The position numbers were made by a program, and so were the translations under genes. A stretch of 64,000 bases of DNA from contig KL647302.1 of the NCBI GenBank assembly GCA_000727475.1, positions 2,586,345 to 2,650,344 on the forward strand, in the 5' to 3' direction. Below, in pieces: positions 1-13,119 of this stretch; position 1 is the stretch's first letter, and every line of letters starts with the position of its first letter. The notes below the pieces were generated by a model, which worked only from the letters and a program-made list of their open reading frames with translations, made no database searches and was not told where the DNA came from. Source of the stretch: Sarcocystis neurona. Lineage: Eukaryota > Apicomplexa > Conoidasida > Eucoccidiorida > Sarcocystidae.

Positions 1-641
1 GAGAGCACGTCGCGTGCACCACCTAAATTTTCTGGACCAAGTAGTACGGTGATGCTTCACTGTTATATTCTACTGGACAGATACGCCACTCGTTGCACCG
101 TTAGATAGTAGAGTCGTTCTCTTCGTCTCCTCCCCGGTGTGCAGCAGGAGGAGGCAGGATGTGGGTATGTATGTATACGCACGACAGCTCCACTTATTGT
201 CGTTGTCGTCCTCTCCAAGCACATACGGAAAAATAATTAGGCGTGCACACTACAGAGCCAAGCACTGAGCTCCAGGTAGGCGCTGTTTACCGTTTTGAGC
301 ATACACTTATTTTGGTAGTTTGAATACTTGACTGTGTTTCCATGAACATATCCATTCATAGTTGGTCCCAAAGAAGCTGTTCAAAAAGCATAATTTCAGT
401 TGCAGGAACTTCTTATCATCTTGAACTTTAGGCACAACTTCATGCGAACAGACACCCGGCCCACCCGGTAAGCTGCAGATCCAGCTGTCCCCGCTGAACG
501 ACGGCCAACACTATCTCAGCTATCAATGCGGCGCAGTCGCAAGCAACGGCAACCCTTCCCCCCATGTTGCATATTTCAGTGCGATTCCTCCGGCAGTAGC
601 GCTTTGTTGCCAGTAAAGTCCTCAACTCTCATTAAAGCACG
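1..641. other. 5' flank of the DNAAF4-like gene
   Basis: No coding segment or RNA gene is supported here. It is mixed-composition non-repetitive DNA that ends at the ATG at 642. It presumably holds the promoter and 5' UTR of the downstream gene, but no core promoter motif can be assigned. Confidence 0.5.
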
Positions 642-3045
642 ATGCCGGTCCCGGCTGAGTTTGATTGGTCTGAAACGCTCGAAAGTGTAGCATTCACAAT
701 ACGGCTTCCTTCGTCATCGACTCGAAGCTTGTCCAACCTAGGACAGCGCTGCGTGTATGGTGCTCCAGACGCTGTGGATTTCGTCGTCTCACCTTTCTAC
801 GTGAAACTGAGCGCTCCTCCTCATTTTTTCGAAGCAGACCTTTTCGACGAAATCGAGACGAAAGCATCCACCTTCTGCCTCACATCAGCCGTTGCAGAAG
901 GTCACTTCCAACTGAAAAAGAAGAGACCTGCTTTCTGGAGACACTTTAGTGCAACGCACAATCCACGACTAAGCACAGAGGAGATTCGCTCGAGAAGACT
1001 GAAATCTTTAGAGATATACGAAAGCGAACAGGAGGAGAAGCGGAAGAGAGAAAAAAGTATTCGCTACCAACGACAAAAGACATCACAAGAAGAACAGTGG
1101 CGCATTGACCGCGCCACAAGGGAATGGTTACAGAAGAGAAAGGAAGAAGAAAAACGGAACGCAATACAAAGCATTTTCAGTACCAACGAGCAGAAGTCGA
1201 CGACAGCGACGACTCAAGACGAATATGAGAGGGATACTGATTTTCGCGCCTCCACGCCCACAGAGGACCGCTGTCGGTCTAGTGAATGTCCTGATGAGGA
1301 GGGAGGCGCGCGTACACGTGGAATAGAGGAAGCTGAAGATCACGATGGATTTTCACAGAAGATCTCCGAAGCAAATTCCACATTTCAGAGGGCTCCTTTG
1401 AACGATCATGAATACTGCATTTCAGGTGAAGTCACTACGCGGAAAAACATCGTTGTTACAGTCAGATAGTATTTACTGGAACAGTAAGCGCAGTGGTCTT
1501 TAAAAAGACTGTACAACTTGCGTAATGCCGGAGGAGAGGTCACGCGTCATATATGTGTAGGACGTGATGGTCATAAATATTTTAAACGCTGTTAATGAAC
1601 GTCGTTCCGTGGAGCAACGTGTAGGCGTTCCACCTGCAGGTACTGCACAGCAGCGGCTTTCTGTCTCGTTCATCAGTTCCGCTTTACACACCGTTGTTCC
1701 TCATAAGTATGCAGATGCATGTCTGCATATTATAAGTCAAAGTCTCTTGTGACAACACCTTGTTGCAGAAGGAGACGAGGCACTTCAGTTGCGTTTAACA
1801 TCGACGGTGAACGAAGGCCGCGCCGGGACGTGCGACATACTCCTTGCCCCCCCCGTTGAAGGAGGGGCCCGTGCAACGTTCCCAACGAATAACGACGTAA
1901 ATGCAACGCCACAATTCATCCCACATTCAGAAGATGCCAGACATTCTGCTGCAGCACTACCACAGGGACCGACAACGAAAGATGAAACATTGCCGACAAC
2001 AGCAGCCACTCGTCAGGGTGCCGAAGGTGGGATAGGCGACAAGGAGACTTTTGTCCGTAGTGGCTCAAGAAAGGTAACTCTTAATTTTACAGCTCGCAAA
2101 CACTACCGTTTGCCAGCTAGAGGAGACAAAATCCCGCCGTTTCCGAGGAATGTAACACAAGCGTCTGGAACAAAGGATTCAAAGAAAACAGGAGCCAAGT
2201 TAGCTCATGAAAAAGACCAGCAGTGGCTAAAGGACAAAGGAGTCCTGTTGCTGAAAAACGGAGACCTTTGCGGAGCAATCGAAGCTTTCACGGAAGCACT
2301 TAAGTTGGTAGAAAAAGACGTGGACTGCGTCGCTAACAGGAGCTACGCCTACCTAATGTTGGGCGACCTGGATAAGGTACACACCCACACCGCACAAAGC
2401 TGTTTTGTATCGAAGACACTGCATCTACGCAGGGACACGAGCAGGGACCTTCCATGATCAATGAAGAATGGCATTTTTAGTCAGTCGTTTAACTGCCTGA
2501 GGAATCGACGTGAGCTTCTATTGCACAAGGGAATTAGTATTGCCGCTTTGGCAGCTACTTATTGCCGCCGTTACCTTGCGTCCCTTGTCTTGGAACTGCT
2601 ATTCATTTGCTTGAATGACAGCATATCCGCAGATCCTCGTACAAGGGTAGCTACAATGTGAAAGAGTAAAGCGGACTATTTTTTCCTCGACCAGGGGACA
2701 AACCTGTTTTCTACGCTCAGACGGGCGTTTTATACGTAGCGTGTGATCCACGCACAAGTATGCAGGTTGCAGGGCAGCAAATTGATTCACCGCTCGCCTT
2801 CCATGTGTGCACATCTCCCATATGGATTCCGACTAATACTCCTATCCTGCGGCGTGTACGGCCCTCCTATATTTAATGTAACAAAGTGTGTACACTCGAA
2901 AGCAGCCGAGATCATAGTGATTATTAGTCTGCAGTAACCTGGGCGTCGTGGGGATGCTGAGGTTCCTAAGTTGTAGGGAATCTGACTGAAGGCTGTCATT
3001 GTGCGGCTGTGCATATGGAGAGACACACAAGTGCGTGCATCAGTA

Positions 3046-3080
<35 letters not shown>

Positions 3081-6000
3081 TCGTATACAAAGTTATGCAC
3101 GTAGGTAATCACCTCGAGCGTACACATACACAAGACGTCATGTATATATATCCCTATGGAAATACATGCATGACTAGCAGGCCGTGAAGACAGAGCCAGC
3201 CGGAACTCATTCGCTCGACGCGCGAAGCAGGCACTGCAGCACGGTACCGTCTTCGGAGCGCTTTTGTGCATCTTGCAGTGCATCGAGGATTGTCAGCATG
3301 CTTTAGGAATTGTCAGCGAAAGCGGGAAAGTTCCAGAAGGATATCCGGCTCCTCCTCTTACCCCTCACAACTCGCGCGTCCGCATTATACTATACAACCG
3401 CCTAGCAGTCTGCTGTACGTGGAAAGGTTGCTTCGACCAGTAAGGCCTCGTTCCCGTGGGGGGACGCGACTCGCTTTTTTTTCACACACGCGTACTGCCT
3501 GTAGTATTGGCCGCGTGAATTTGCAACCACAAGCAGGAGAAAGTGATGCGTATCGACTTGTCAGCACAGCGTGGCTCGCGTAGGTCTCCCCACAGGTTAG
3601 GGTGCCAGTGAAAAGGCTCTGGACTCTCACCAGCAGACGAATAGAGATCACAATTTCTACCCTAAGAGTGCGTTTGGAAGCATATAACCTCCTTCAACTG
3701 CGCAAGTACACTAGAGCATCCTTCTGCTGTGCTGCTGTGGAGACGCAGTTGCTTGTCAAAGCATTCACTAATAGCGTACGCATGCACACGCTTGTCGCCA
3801 GCGGCACAAACACTAAACCCACTTGCGCTAGTGTACGTGTAGGTATGCATACATACGTGTATACAAGCATATCCTTAAAAAGATACAGCTCGAGGGCGGG
3901 CAGGTCTTGCTTGCCGGCGCGATGTGTCTGTAGAGCGGAGCTATATTTCTCAAAAGCAACGGAGGACGTGGAAGGAGGCGAGAATGTAGAGGAACTGAAG
4001 CGCATTCGAGAAGATGGTCTACGACTTAAAGGGTAAACACATGCTGTTCATTTGAAAAGTTAACAGCGTCTCTTTAGTTCCTGTGCTCACAGTGATTGTG
4101 GATGTATGAGTTCGTGTACATTTAGGCGGCAGAAGTTATCTTAAACGCAACTGTTCTTCAAGCACTCATGACTCTATGTGTATCCTGCGTAGAACCTGCA
4201 AGCGTGTTCTTGTCGAAGAGAAGAGCGCTGAAATTTTTTTTTCCTTCCTGTACGTGCAGTGTCACAGCCCTCGCTTCTGTACGCATTCAGCTGCGTACGT
4301 ATGGAGGCCGTGTGTAGTCTACTAATTACGTATCCCACTTCGAGAAAGGAAATTATGTGTTTAAACAAACCTACAGAAGTGCGTACCTACGAATGCCTAC
4401 GCAGGGAACGGCTAGAATAGTACAAGTAGACGCATACACTAGCGATGTGTGGCTGCGCAAAAGCGTTGTAAAAATGGTCTCTGACACAGCGTCCCGCAGC
4501 GTGAAAAGACCTGTTTCACCTTCACGACTTTGTTGTCAGTATTTTTACTTCAACTGCTTGCGACACAAATTTTTATCGACTACACGTTTGTGCGCGTGTC
4601 GTTGTGAATCTGGTAGCGCGAAAAACACGCAATTCAGCCAAAACTCAATGGAGGGCGCACCACATCGACTACTCCGTATCATGGGTACGAAGCAAGCAAC
4701 CTCTTGCATTTTTCGGCGGGTGTAGAAGGGGGGTTCTGTAGCATTTACTGTCAAGATAGTCTACTACGTCCCCCACTTGGCAAATACAGGAACAGCACAC
4801 GCTCCGGCTTTCTACACGAAAAGTTTTGCCCAACGGATTTCTCCTGTCTCTACGCAGAGCGTCCATTGATCACATACGTGAGTACTTCCATTCTGTAAAT
4901 GCCCAAAATCAGTTGCATTTCCAACTGCTTCTCTCTGAACATTTTTAAACAAATTGCGGCGGAACTGTCTTGCGTAGGACTGACAAACAAAAGGATCTCA
5001 GGTGTTTTCTGTAGACGTGGCTCAACACGAACGCTCATTTTCAAATCCTTTACGTGGAAGACGTAAAAGAGGAACTCAGGTCTTCTTGATAGACCTGGCT
5101 TAACAGGAACATTCATTTTTACATCTTTTACGTGGAAGACCAAGCTCCACGTGCCTTCACAGAACAAGTAGAAACCTGGAATGCACATTTTCCGACGAGT
5201 GTGACTCGACATGCCATTAAAGCACGTGTGTTGCCACCTGGTGTAAAAACCACAGATTTCACGAGATACTGGGGACGAAGTTGAAGGCGGACCTCCTTCT
5301 GCGAGGCAACCTTGAAAGTGAAGCGCCCTGCGTAGATGAAAAAAGTGGTCCCGACTTTCTTCCATGCGGGAAACGCGGGGATGCTGCACGTGAGAAAGTA
5401 GCGGACAAGCTTGCAGAAGCGAAGAAACTGTACACAATTATTCTCGAGTGGGCGAAGCCAGTAAAGCAGTACACGTTCCTCGCTGCGTTGAGCCTTACCA
5501 ATCGCGCTCTGGCATCTCTGCGGCAAGAAGAATTTGAAGAATCTCTCAACGACTCGAAGGAAGCTCTGCAATGCCTTCGAAGCTTGAATCTCGTGGTGGA
5601 GAAATCGCTTCGCTCAACGCCAGAGGGGGGGTGCTGGCGGTGGGCGTCAGTATTTTCGGCGGGTGACACGCACCAAGAACTCAGCTCCAGTGAAGCAAAT
5701 GCCTCTAGCGGTGCCTCTGAGAGGGATGAAGCAATAGTGGTAAGAAGAGGCACGCGGCGCCAAATGCAGCTCTGCGCCGCACACGCTTCAGCAGTTTTCT
5801 ACGTGTATCGTGCGCGGGGAATTTCGGCGTAAAACGCACGTGTGAAGATCAGTAGAAAAAACAGACAGGAAACGAGTAAGGAACACGAATATGCAAGAAC
5901 ATATGCATCTGTTGGAATACGCGTACTGAAGAGAGATGACATACACGGACAAGCTGGTGTCACCATCAGGTGAACTTCGGTGTCTACAAAATATATTCTG

Positions 6001-9000
6001 TGGACCAGAGAGAAGTCGCACATACAGTTAGTGTTAAAAAATGTCAAGGAAGCAATCTGCACAGGAGGAGCCGAACAAACCGTTAGTTTAGATGAGAGAA
6101 ATAGAGGCTAGCTTGTAAAGGCTGCAGACAAACGGAATATGGCTCGTAGGAAGGGCCGGCGACATATCTTGGTGCGGAAATCATGTAGCAACTGCTCGAT
6201 GTTTTGGTGTGTTGTGCACTCGCGGTGTTACTTGCCTTTTACCTCCACGTAGCAGTATCGGTGGATCATTCCCGATGTGTATGATGTTTCATGCGCTGTT
6301 CTGCGTGTTTTTGGTATGTGATCGGATGGACCTTCTCTGTCTAATGTTTCTGTGAAACAGTGTAACCTAAGTAGTCTGATTGAGGGTACGGGTGAACTTC
6401 TAGTTGTCACGCGTACACACACGTGTGTCCAATTGACTCTGCCGGTGATATTTCAAAATCCGCAAATGTTCACACTCTGAGCACCAGACGAGATCTGTGA
6501 AACAACATTATGGGAATGGACACGGGGAAAAACAACAGCATGGCTCCTGCCTCATGGCCGCAACTACAAGGGATGAATCCTCACCGAAAACGTCCCTTAT
6601 CATTTCTCAGACGAAAGCTAACGAGAAATCGTTCAAGAATCTTCTGATAAAAGCGCGACTTCGGAAATCCTCTGCCCTGGAGCAACTAGGGCGTTTCAGT
6701 GAAGCTCTTCAGGACGCGTTAGAAACACTGCGTCTCGATCCTTTCAACAGTACCGCGAAGCTTATTGCTCGAAGAGCTACCGACAGAATGGAGGAAGACA
6801 ACCTCTCGAGGTGCACTTCTAAGGAGCCCGTTAGTTCGTCTGAACAGTCTGTGGTTTTGTTAGGCGGAGACGCTGACGCAGACGCGTCCCATCCGCAGCC
6901 GGGAGCAGCAGGTCATACTCCAGGTAACTAAGTAAAGAATACAAATTTACTGGGTGACTGCGGGCAAAAGTGTTTATTTCGTGTTTCTTAACAAAGTGCG
7001 TCCACACTGTCAGCGAGTAGCAGCATATGACTCGGTCGCGAGGTAGTCTTTGTTCAACGCAGCGTCGCCAGGCCCTTTTCACAAGAGAGGATGGGGAGTG
7101 CTTTACTAATAAAGAGAAGCTGTACAGGCAGGCTCTAAACTCGGATGACACAGGTGCAGCTAAAAACGTGAAAGGAGAAAGTGGAGTGGTTGCCTGCGAG
7201 TGCAGCGTTATACTCCTGAATTTACTACATAATGTATACTCGTATATAAGAAAAGACATTGTACAGGAAGCCGTTTCTGTAGCCTTCCACTCGCGCCATA
7301 CACATGCCATGCCATCAACTTGTCTTCCTTGTCCTGGTAATCGTACAAAAACACAGAGGTAGACAGTTCAAGCTAAAAGCAAGAGGCTTTGTACGGAAAT
7401 TGTCGGGTTCTCAGTGCTGCCAAAAATAGAAAGAAAACCAACTTTTCTTTCGACGTTGGAATCAGCGCTGTGAGGCTCCCAATTTCACGCAGCGTAAAGC
7501 ATCTGAAATTCTAATGGAATATTGGAACTTCTGCTCCAAGTTCCCTGCTTATAACTAGCTGGTGGTCTCGTTTCTGCATGTTGTACCCAAGTTCGCACCA
7601 AGCGACCGTGCAGTCACAGTTTTGTTTCTCTAAGTACACAAGTGTCAATTTGTGGGCAAGCGTGCGAGTTGTCACCTGTCTTACAAACACAGCAGCTAGC
7701 CCTTTCTCCAAGCAGGCTTCCACCACATTGGTACAGGGGTCCAACGGCACTTCATATCCATAGATCTTCATCGGTATGCGTACCTGCGTAGAACGGTGTA
7801 ATAGTGGAGACCAACATGTGCGGGATGCCAGAACGCCATTTGAAAAGCTAGTTTGTGAGCTCTTGGCTTCTCGAGGCCGTGTACTAAAAAATCTATTCCG
7901 TCGCAGAGCCCAGATATCTCCGTGTAGCACTGTTGTATGACCATACCACACATAGATTCGTTAGCACCTACCCCGACCTGCAAGATGATCCAGTCCACCG
8001 TGTAAAGGGCTATTCACAAGGTCGTTACTCCGCGTAGTCGTAGAGTGGAAGGAGTCGTGCACGCAGGGCCAACAAAATAGTCGCGCACAGAGAAAGCTGC
8101 GAATCCGTAGAAAGACTTCTCCAACTGTCGTGACTTGGAAATGCTTTGCCATGTGCTGCAGGACGAAGTGAATTAAAGTCTTTGCATCTGGAGGCAGAAA
8201 ATGTTGACGCGCTCCTTCAAGCTGCTTCAGCTCACTTAAGAAGGCACGAAGTGAAGGACGCGCTAGACCTTTACCGCTTCGCCGCTCACGCAAGCAGAAG
8301 AGTGCTGCTTACTAGAGGAGAAGAAGAACAAAGAGGGACGGTGGATGAAGAGGAACAAGAAAAAAGGCATGCAGAGCACAGGGAAGACAGTGCTCCTTTG
8401 AAGGAAACCGCAGCAGAAAGGATGACAGACTCATTCACGTTACAGTGTGAAGAGAATAACGGAGAAGGCGACCCACTCCGCGCAACAGATGGACGAATCC
8501 CACATGGGAGAAAGGATAATCGTGAAGAAGAGGAGCGGCTAAAGAGATGGCTGCGCTTTCATCGGTGTCGAGCGCTAGCGAATGCGACCTTCTGTCTACA
8601 TAAATTAAATGAGACTCAGAAAGTCGTCGATGTTGCTACGGAGGTAGGAAGAAAGAAATTTTTGTATGGATACTGAAGGAGCCCAAAGGATGCCACTACG
8701 TATGAGTACGTACAGATACAGACAGATGAAAGTATAGAATAGTGGATGCTAAATCAACTCAGAGGATGCCACTACCGATTGATTAAGGCACACAGAGGAA
8801 AGTATAGATTCACGGATGCTGAATCAAAGCAGAAGATGTCAGTACGAATGAGTTAACCGGTATACACTGATGAAACTACAGATACGCGGATGCCGAAACA
8901 AATCGAAGGATTCCAGTACGAATGAGTTACGTACAGGTACACACAGACGAAAGTATAGATCTCACTCTGCCCCCGTGCGGTCAACACGTATGTGACGCCC

Positions 9001-11096
9001 GCACTAGTCTGGCAATGCGTGTAAGACAACGCGTGCATATCATCAATTCCCCGTTCAATACTCTATACATACAGTATACCCGATTCCCGTGTGTGTGCCG
9101 TCCGAACAGACGCAGATGGAAAAGCTGTATCCACTTGCAGACGGTCCCAATATGCCTTCAAGGCCTCACACGCACTCAGCCAGCTACCGCCACATACACG
9201 TGTGCATAGACATGTCACAGGGATGTCAGAAATGCAAATATTCTGAGATCGGTGTGCCGGCATACTGCGCGCCTGCAAGTATGGAGAGCACACAGCTGCT
9301 CACACGCATATTACTGTACTATTCCACCGTCTACAGGGACGGCGACCTACACAATGATGTGCCGGCATAGCAAGCGCAGGCAGTTATCGTACCGTGCACG
9401 TAGATGCACACAACTACCAACCTCGTTTGGCAGCATCTTTGTGCAGGTACGCTGTGGGTGCATGAAATGGGCGCTGCACAGGCTTCACAGTTTAATTCAG
9501 TCGACTTGCACAGATATACAAAAGCGGGGCAACGCTTTGACCTGTTGCATGAGTGTGTACAATTTCAGCGAGGAAGAAAAGTGCTTCTAGGCTTTCAGGA
9601 CAATGTCTCAGAATGCTGTTTCTCTTTTAGTGAAGAGGAGCCCGTGTTCAAAATAGAAAGGGCAATTTTCGTTACAGTCCCTTCAGAATATTTAAAACCT
9701 GTTTCATTCCATTTGATGTTGACTAGGTTGTTCTTTACGCGTAAACTGCGTTCAAGTGGAGCATTAAATATGGATTTTCTCTCCGGTTCCAGGTGTTCAG
9801 AGAGTCTACTGTAACTGCCATGTTAAAAAGGTGTTCCACAGCTGCGCATGCACCTGTGCGTGTGCACACAATTCCTCTAATTGTTCACACTGAAGAGAAC
9901 ACACAGTCCTTCACGTGTACATACATATTTGTGCATACGTGTATAAGTCATTGATAGTACTGAAGTCCCTGTAGACCAAAGAAGCCTGAGCAGAAAAGCC
10001 GCCCACATCGTGGCGTCCTCCCGCGGCGGGTCTGCACTAGAACGCAGGGACATACTGTTCAAGATAGTACTGTACACGCGTCAGGCGACTCCGCTTCAGT
10101 CGGTACTATTTTGTGCAAGGGACCCATCCTCTGATGTTTTTTTGCCGATAAAAATCGTATACCGCGTGAGTCCGGACGGGTTTTCGATCCTAGTTGGAAT
10201 AGGTAACATCGATATGATAACGTGGGAAGTGTGTATCGCTGCCGCTCGGAGCTGCTGACCTCTGCCCCTTTCCTGTCACGCCTTCGATCTGTTGAGTACA
10301 GGCTTTGAATGAAGTTGTTGTCCTAAAATCGAGTTTGGAGGCGGTCGACCTGAACAATGAAGAGCCAAATTATAGCGAGCTCTTGAGAATAGAATGCGCC
10401 TGCCTATCTCGCAGGTAAGGGTTAAAACGTGATCTGTATCACCAGTCACCCTTGTAAGCAGCAGCAAACTTTGTAACGTCCGTTCACCCTCATTATACTA
10501 GTCAACGAACCTACACGCTTGTGTAAACTGAGTTGGTTCGCAGACATCTTACTCTATGTTGAGCCTACCTACATCTTGAGCATCTTTTCGGCTCTATGCG
10601 TACTGCACTGCCCACGGTAAAAGTCATTACGCGCAGGACTTTATATATTTACACACGTTACTTGATGTTGAGGTTCTCGTACGTGCTAGGAGGTCTTCAT
10701 TGACAGAAGCTTACACGAATTCACCCAACAAATACTAATAGCCTATTATACACGTTGAAGTATACAACGGCAATCGTAACTCTGACGCATACAAAGTGAT
10801 ACACCTGCTTCCATCGTGCATGAACTCGGACAGGGGAGGAGCACATCCAGGAAGCTCGGCCCTGAGGCGTGTGTTGACATCTCGAACAGTTGGAGTTAAA
10901 GGACCACTGCCAGTCTCCGAGTATCCCTTCGTCAATTAGTTAAACACCTTTCCGCGCAAGGTTACAGTGGGACGAAGTGCGAATATGTTGTTTCAGGGGC
11001 TTGGCTTTCCGTGACCTGAACAAAGAGAGCGAGTCCAGCGACGACCAACGGTCTGTGCAGGAGCTATTGACGAGGATGGAGCAGTGCTGCGTGTGA
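642..11096 (+). CDS. DNAAF4: DNAAF4/DYX1C1-like CS-TPR dynein assembly factor, 9 exons
   Basis: Exons: 642-1425, 1769-2376, 3279-3439, 3934-4032, 5256-5739, 6488-6923, 8162-8643, 10302-10414, 10997-11096 (TGA). All eight introns are GT-AG, every junction is in phase, and the total is 3267 nt (1088 residues). Residues 1-95 form a CS/p23-like domain (FDWSETLESVAFTIRLP). Residues about 110-180 are a Lys/Arg/Glu coiled coil. TPR helices follow, at about 408-475 (WLKDKGVLLLKNGDL; CIEDCQHAL opens exon 3), 500-530, 620-660 and 760-800. This order is diagnostic of DNAAF4, a cytoplasmic HSP90 co-chaperone-like factor for axonemal dynein arm pre-assembly. The human protein is about 420 residues. This one has long linkers and an extra TPR-like block at about 870-1088 (exons 7-9), interrupted by an acidic insert. 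Family identity is strong. The weakest points are the start codon and exon 4, which rests on phase and plausibility alone. Its only likely use is the male gamete flagellum. Confidence 0.85.
3048..3078. repeat. (TA)n microsatellite
   Basis: An uninterrupted TA run inside the second intron of the DNAAF4-like gene. Confidence 0.9.
4993..5149 (+). repeat. Diverged 78-bp tandem duplication in an intron
   Basis: Two copies with a 78-bp offset. Each contains CTCAGGT, then GTAGACGTGGCT or ATAGACCTGGCT, and each ends with TTTACGTGGAAGAC. The copies differ at many positions, so the duplication is not recent. It lies in the fourth intron of the DNAAF4-like gene (4033-5255). Confidence 0.8.
8687..8966 (+). 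repeat. Degenerate tandem repeat, about four copies of 70-76 bp
   Basis: Four successive units begin near 8687, 8759, 8829 and 8905. Each has a GGATGCCACTA-like start, then an ACACAGA.GAAAGTATAGA-like core, and three of them a CGGATGCTGAATCAA-like end. The array lies in the seventh intron of the DNAAF4-like gene, just after the exon ending at 8643. Confidence 0.75.
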
Positions 11097-11534
11097 ACCT
11101 GCCACTGTTGAGGAAGGTGCAGAAGTGCTGCAGGATCTAGACAGAAAAAGCTAAAGTATTGCAGGTGAAGTGTCACACTGATAAGACGGAGAACGGTGAG
11201 CTACCTAGAACTGCGGAAGCGCGTGGAAGGCGTTGTGAGCGGGCATATATTGCCATCAAAGATATTTAATTGCTGTGTGGCTCCCAATGGTGGGAAACCC
11301 CGCGGGTTCTTACAGCAGAAACCATCAATGCATGAAGAGAGACAAAGACTTCGATGTGGTATCGACATTCCTTTCCCTTGCGGCGCCTACACGGATTCTG
11401 AGGCAGTTGTCTATGTGCGTAGTGCACCTGGAGATGAGAGGAACAACGCATGCGAGAAATAGTTTCATTTCACACAGGGTTTTGCCAGAGGGGTCCCTTG
11501 TACCCTTGAAAAGCTGCCTACGTATGGTTCTTTA

Positions 11535-11766
11535 GAAGGAGTCTGCTGCCACAAGAATAAGGGCTGCCGAAGTCCATGGAAGCCTTCCGGCATCAAAGGA
11601 GATGCGTTGTCATGGTGGAATGCGCTTCTGGAGGGGGGAAAAAAAATTTCGAAGGCCCTTCCCTCTTTACGTCGCCAGCCTGCCTAAAGTGCTCCTTCGC
11701 AGTGAGCTTTTGGCTGCGCAAGGGTATAAGGGAAGAGTTGCTAGTGGAGGCCTCAATTCATTTTTG
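11535..11766 (+). CDS. Unrecognised open frame, possible exon or fossil coding piece
   Basis: This frame is open from just after a TAG (a possible splice acceptor) to the TAG at 11764-11766, about 77 codons. It includes protein-like text such as PLYVASLPKVLLRSELLAAQ. Two other plus frames are also open across the A8 run at 11641, and one reads GIKGDALSWWNALLEGG, which resembles the W-rich pattern of Ty3-type Gag. Three overlapping readable frames mean the true frame, or any coding role, cannot be settled by eye. Confidence 0.2.
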
Positions 11767-12032
11767 TAGTCCACAATTTCTTGAGTTAAACGAGAAACGG
11801 AAGTGACCAGGAAACAGTCTTTAAAAGAACATGAAAACAGCACAGAGGATCTTCCTTGCCATGTTTGCAATTAATACCCAGCGCTGCTACAAAAACATCA
11901 GACGAGGAACAGTTCCCTGGCTAGCATTGTTAGGTTTGGAAACACTGGTCTATCCAGCCTCTTCTTCTACGCCGGTTTGTGTAAGAATAGTCTACAGGCC
12001 GTGTCACACCTTTAAACACCTCTGCATCACAT

Positions 12033-12272
12033 ATGCCAGCAACGCTGCCGAGGCTTCTTTTCACTCCGCATTTTTGGAGGTTATTCTGTGCAGACCTTCT
12101 TTGGCAGTGGCGACAGGAGTGTCATCCCTACGAAGCTCTGCTCCGCGCCCGATGGGACGTAATCGGTCCACCGCTCAGCACGAAATCGACGCTGCGCTTT
12201 GAACTCTGTTTCATAGAACTGCTGGCCAACCCGCACGGAGACCTAACAAAAGCTCGACTGTACGGCCACTGA
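12033..12272 (+). CDS. Unrecognised 79-codon ORF
   Basis: ATG at 12033 to TGA at 12270. The product is Trp- and Leu-rich (FWRLFCADLLWQWRQ, then ELLANPHGDLTKARL), has no membrane segment and looks like a globular C-terminal exon. A CAG lies at 12035-12037, so it could be the last exon of a gene whose upstream exons I cannot place. No family was recognised. Confidence 0.25.
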   Translation: MPATLPRLLFTPHFWRLFCADLLWQWRQECHPYEALLRARWDVIGPPLSTKSTLRFELCFIELLANPHGDLTKARLYGH

Positions 12273-13119
12273 AAACTGAATCAGGTTCCCAACGCGTACA
12301 TGTATAGAACACATAAGCGCAGGTAAACAAGCGGACATGCCTGGTAACGTCCACTTATGAGTACACATTAGTGAGTGGGTATACGCATACATGCCGTCAT
12401 GCCGGCCTGCAATTCCTTAGAATGCCCTTCCACGTTTACTTCAAGTACGTTACCACTTAGCCAAAGGGGGCGAACACACGTGTTTGTGCCATCGTGGACA
12501 AAGAGCAGACAGGTCAGTTGATGTATGCCCTCACTTCGTGGTCGTACGTCTGTGCCTTTAGAAGCAACAGTACTTTCTACTTACATCCTGAGTGCCCCTG
12601 AACAGATGCACAGGGGCCACCGGTTGTCGTAGTTACTCGTTTCGATGTGGAGACCATGTTTGACAACAGCGAGACTTTGAAGGAGTAGGACCTTCAAGAT
12701 CAAACGCGCGGAAACTCTCCATACACGCACCAGCTTGCCTCGCGGTCCAGTACTCGTGTCTGTGCTAGCACCCCGGTTACGACGACCATCCTGCTGTGCT
12801 CCAGCGGTCGCTACATTCGCTATCTTTTTACAGCCGGCCCGTGTCTACATCCCGCTGTGCTCGGCTTTGTCATCTCACGCGGACGAGCCATCGGACGCTT
12901 TGTGCTGGGCGAGCTAGGCGGTGGTAGGATCAAAATCGCTCTGGTGTACGCACACTGGAATACCCGCGCCCAACCGTGGTGGAGTTGACCCGTGTCACGT
13001 CGCCGGTAGCTGAACCAGCGGCACAGCAAGTTTACCCCTGTCCGCGCAGATGTTTACTTTTACATTCTGGCAGCCTCCATTTCTCGTCCGCCTTTGAATG
13101 TCCGTAACCTCAAAGGACT

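Noticed and set aside
3590..3605. GTTAGGGTG resembling a telomere-type unit
   Set aside because: A single occurrence without tandem copies; no telomere-like array is present in the window.
11576..11766. A possible Ty3-type Gag fragment (GDALSWWNALLEGG in one frame)
   Set aside because: It is one short motif in one of three overlapping open frames, with no protease, reverse transcriptase or LTR nearby. Kept only as a note in the feature list.
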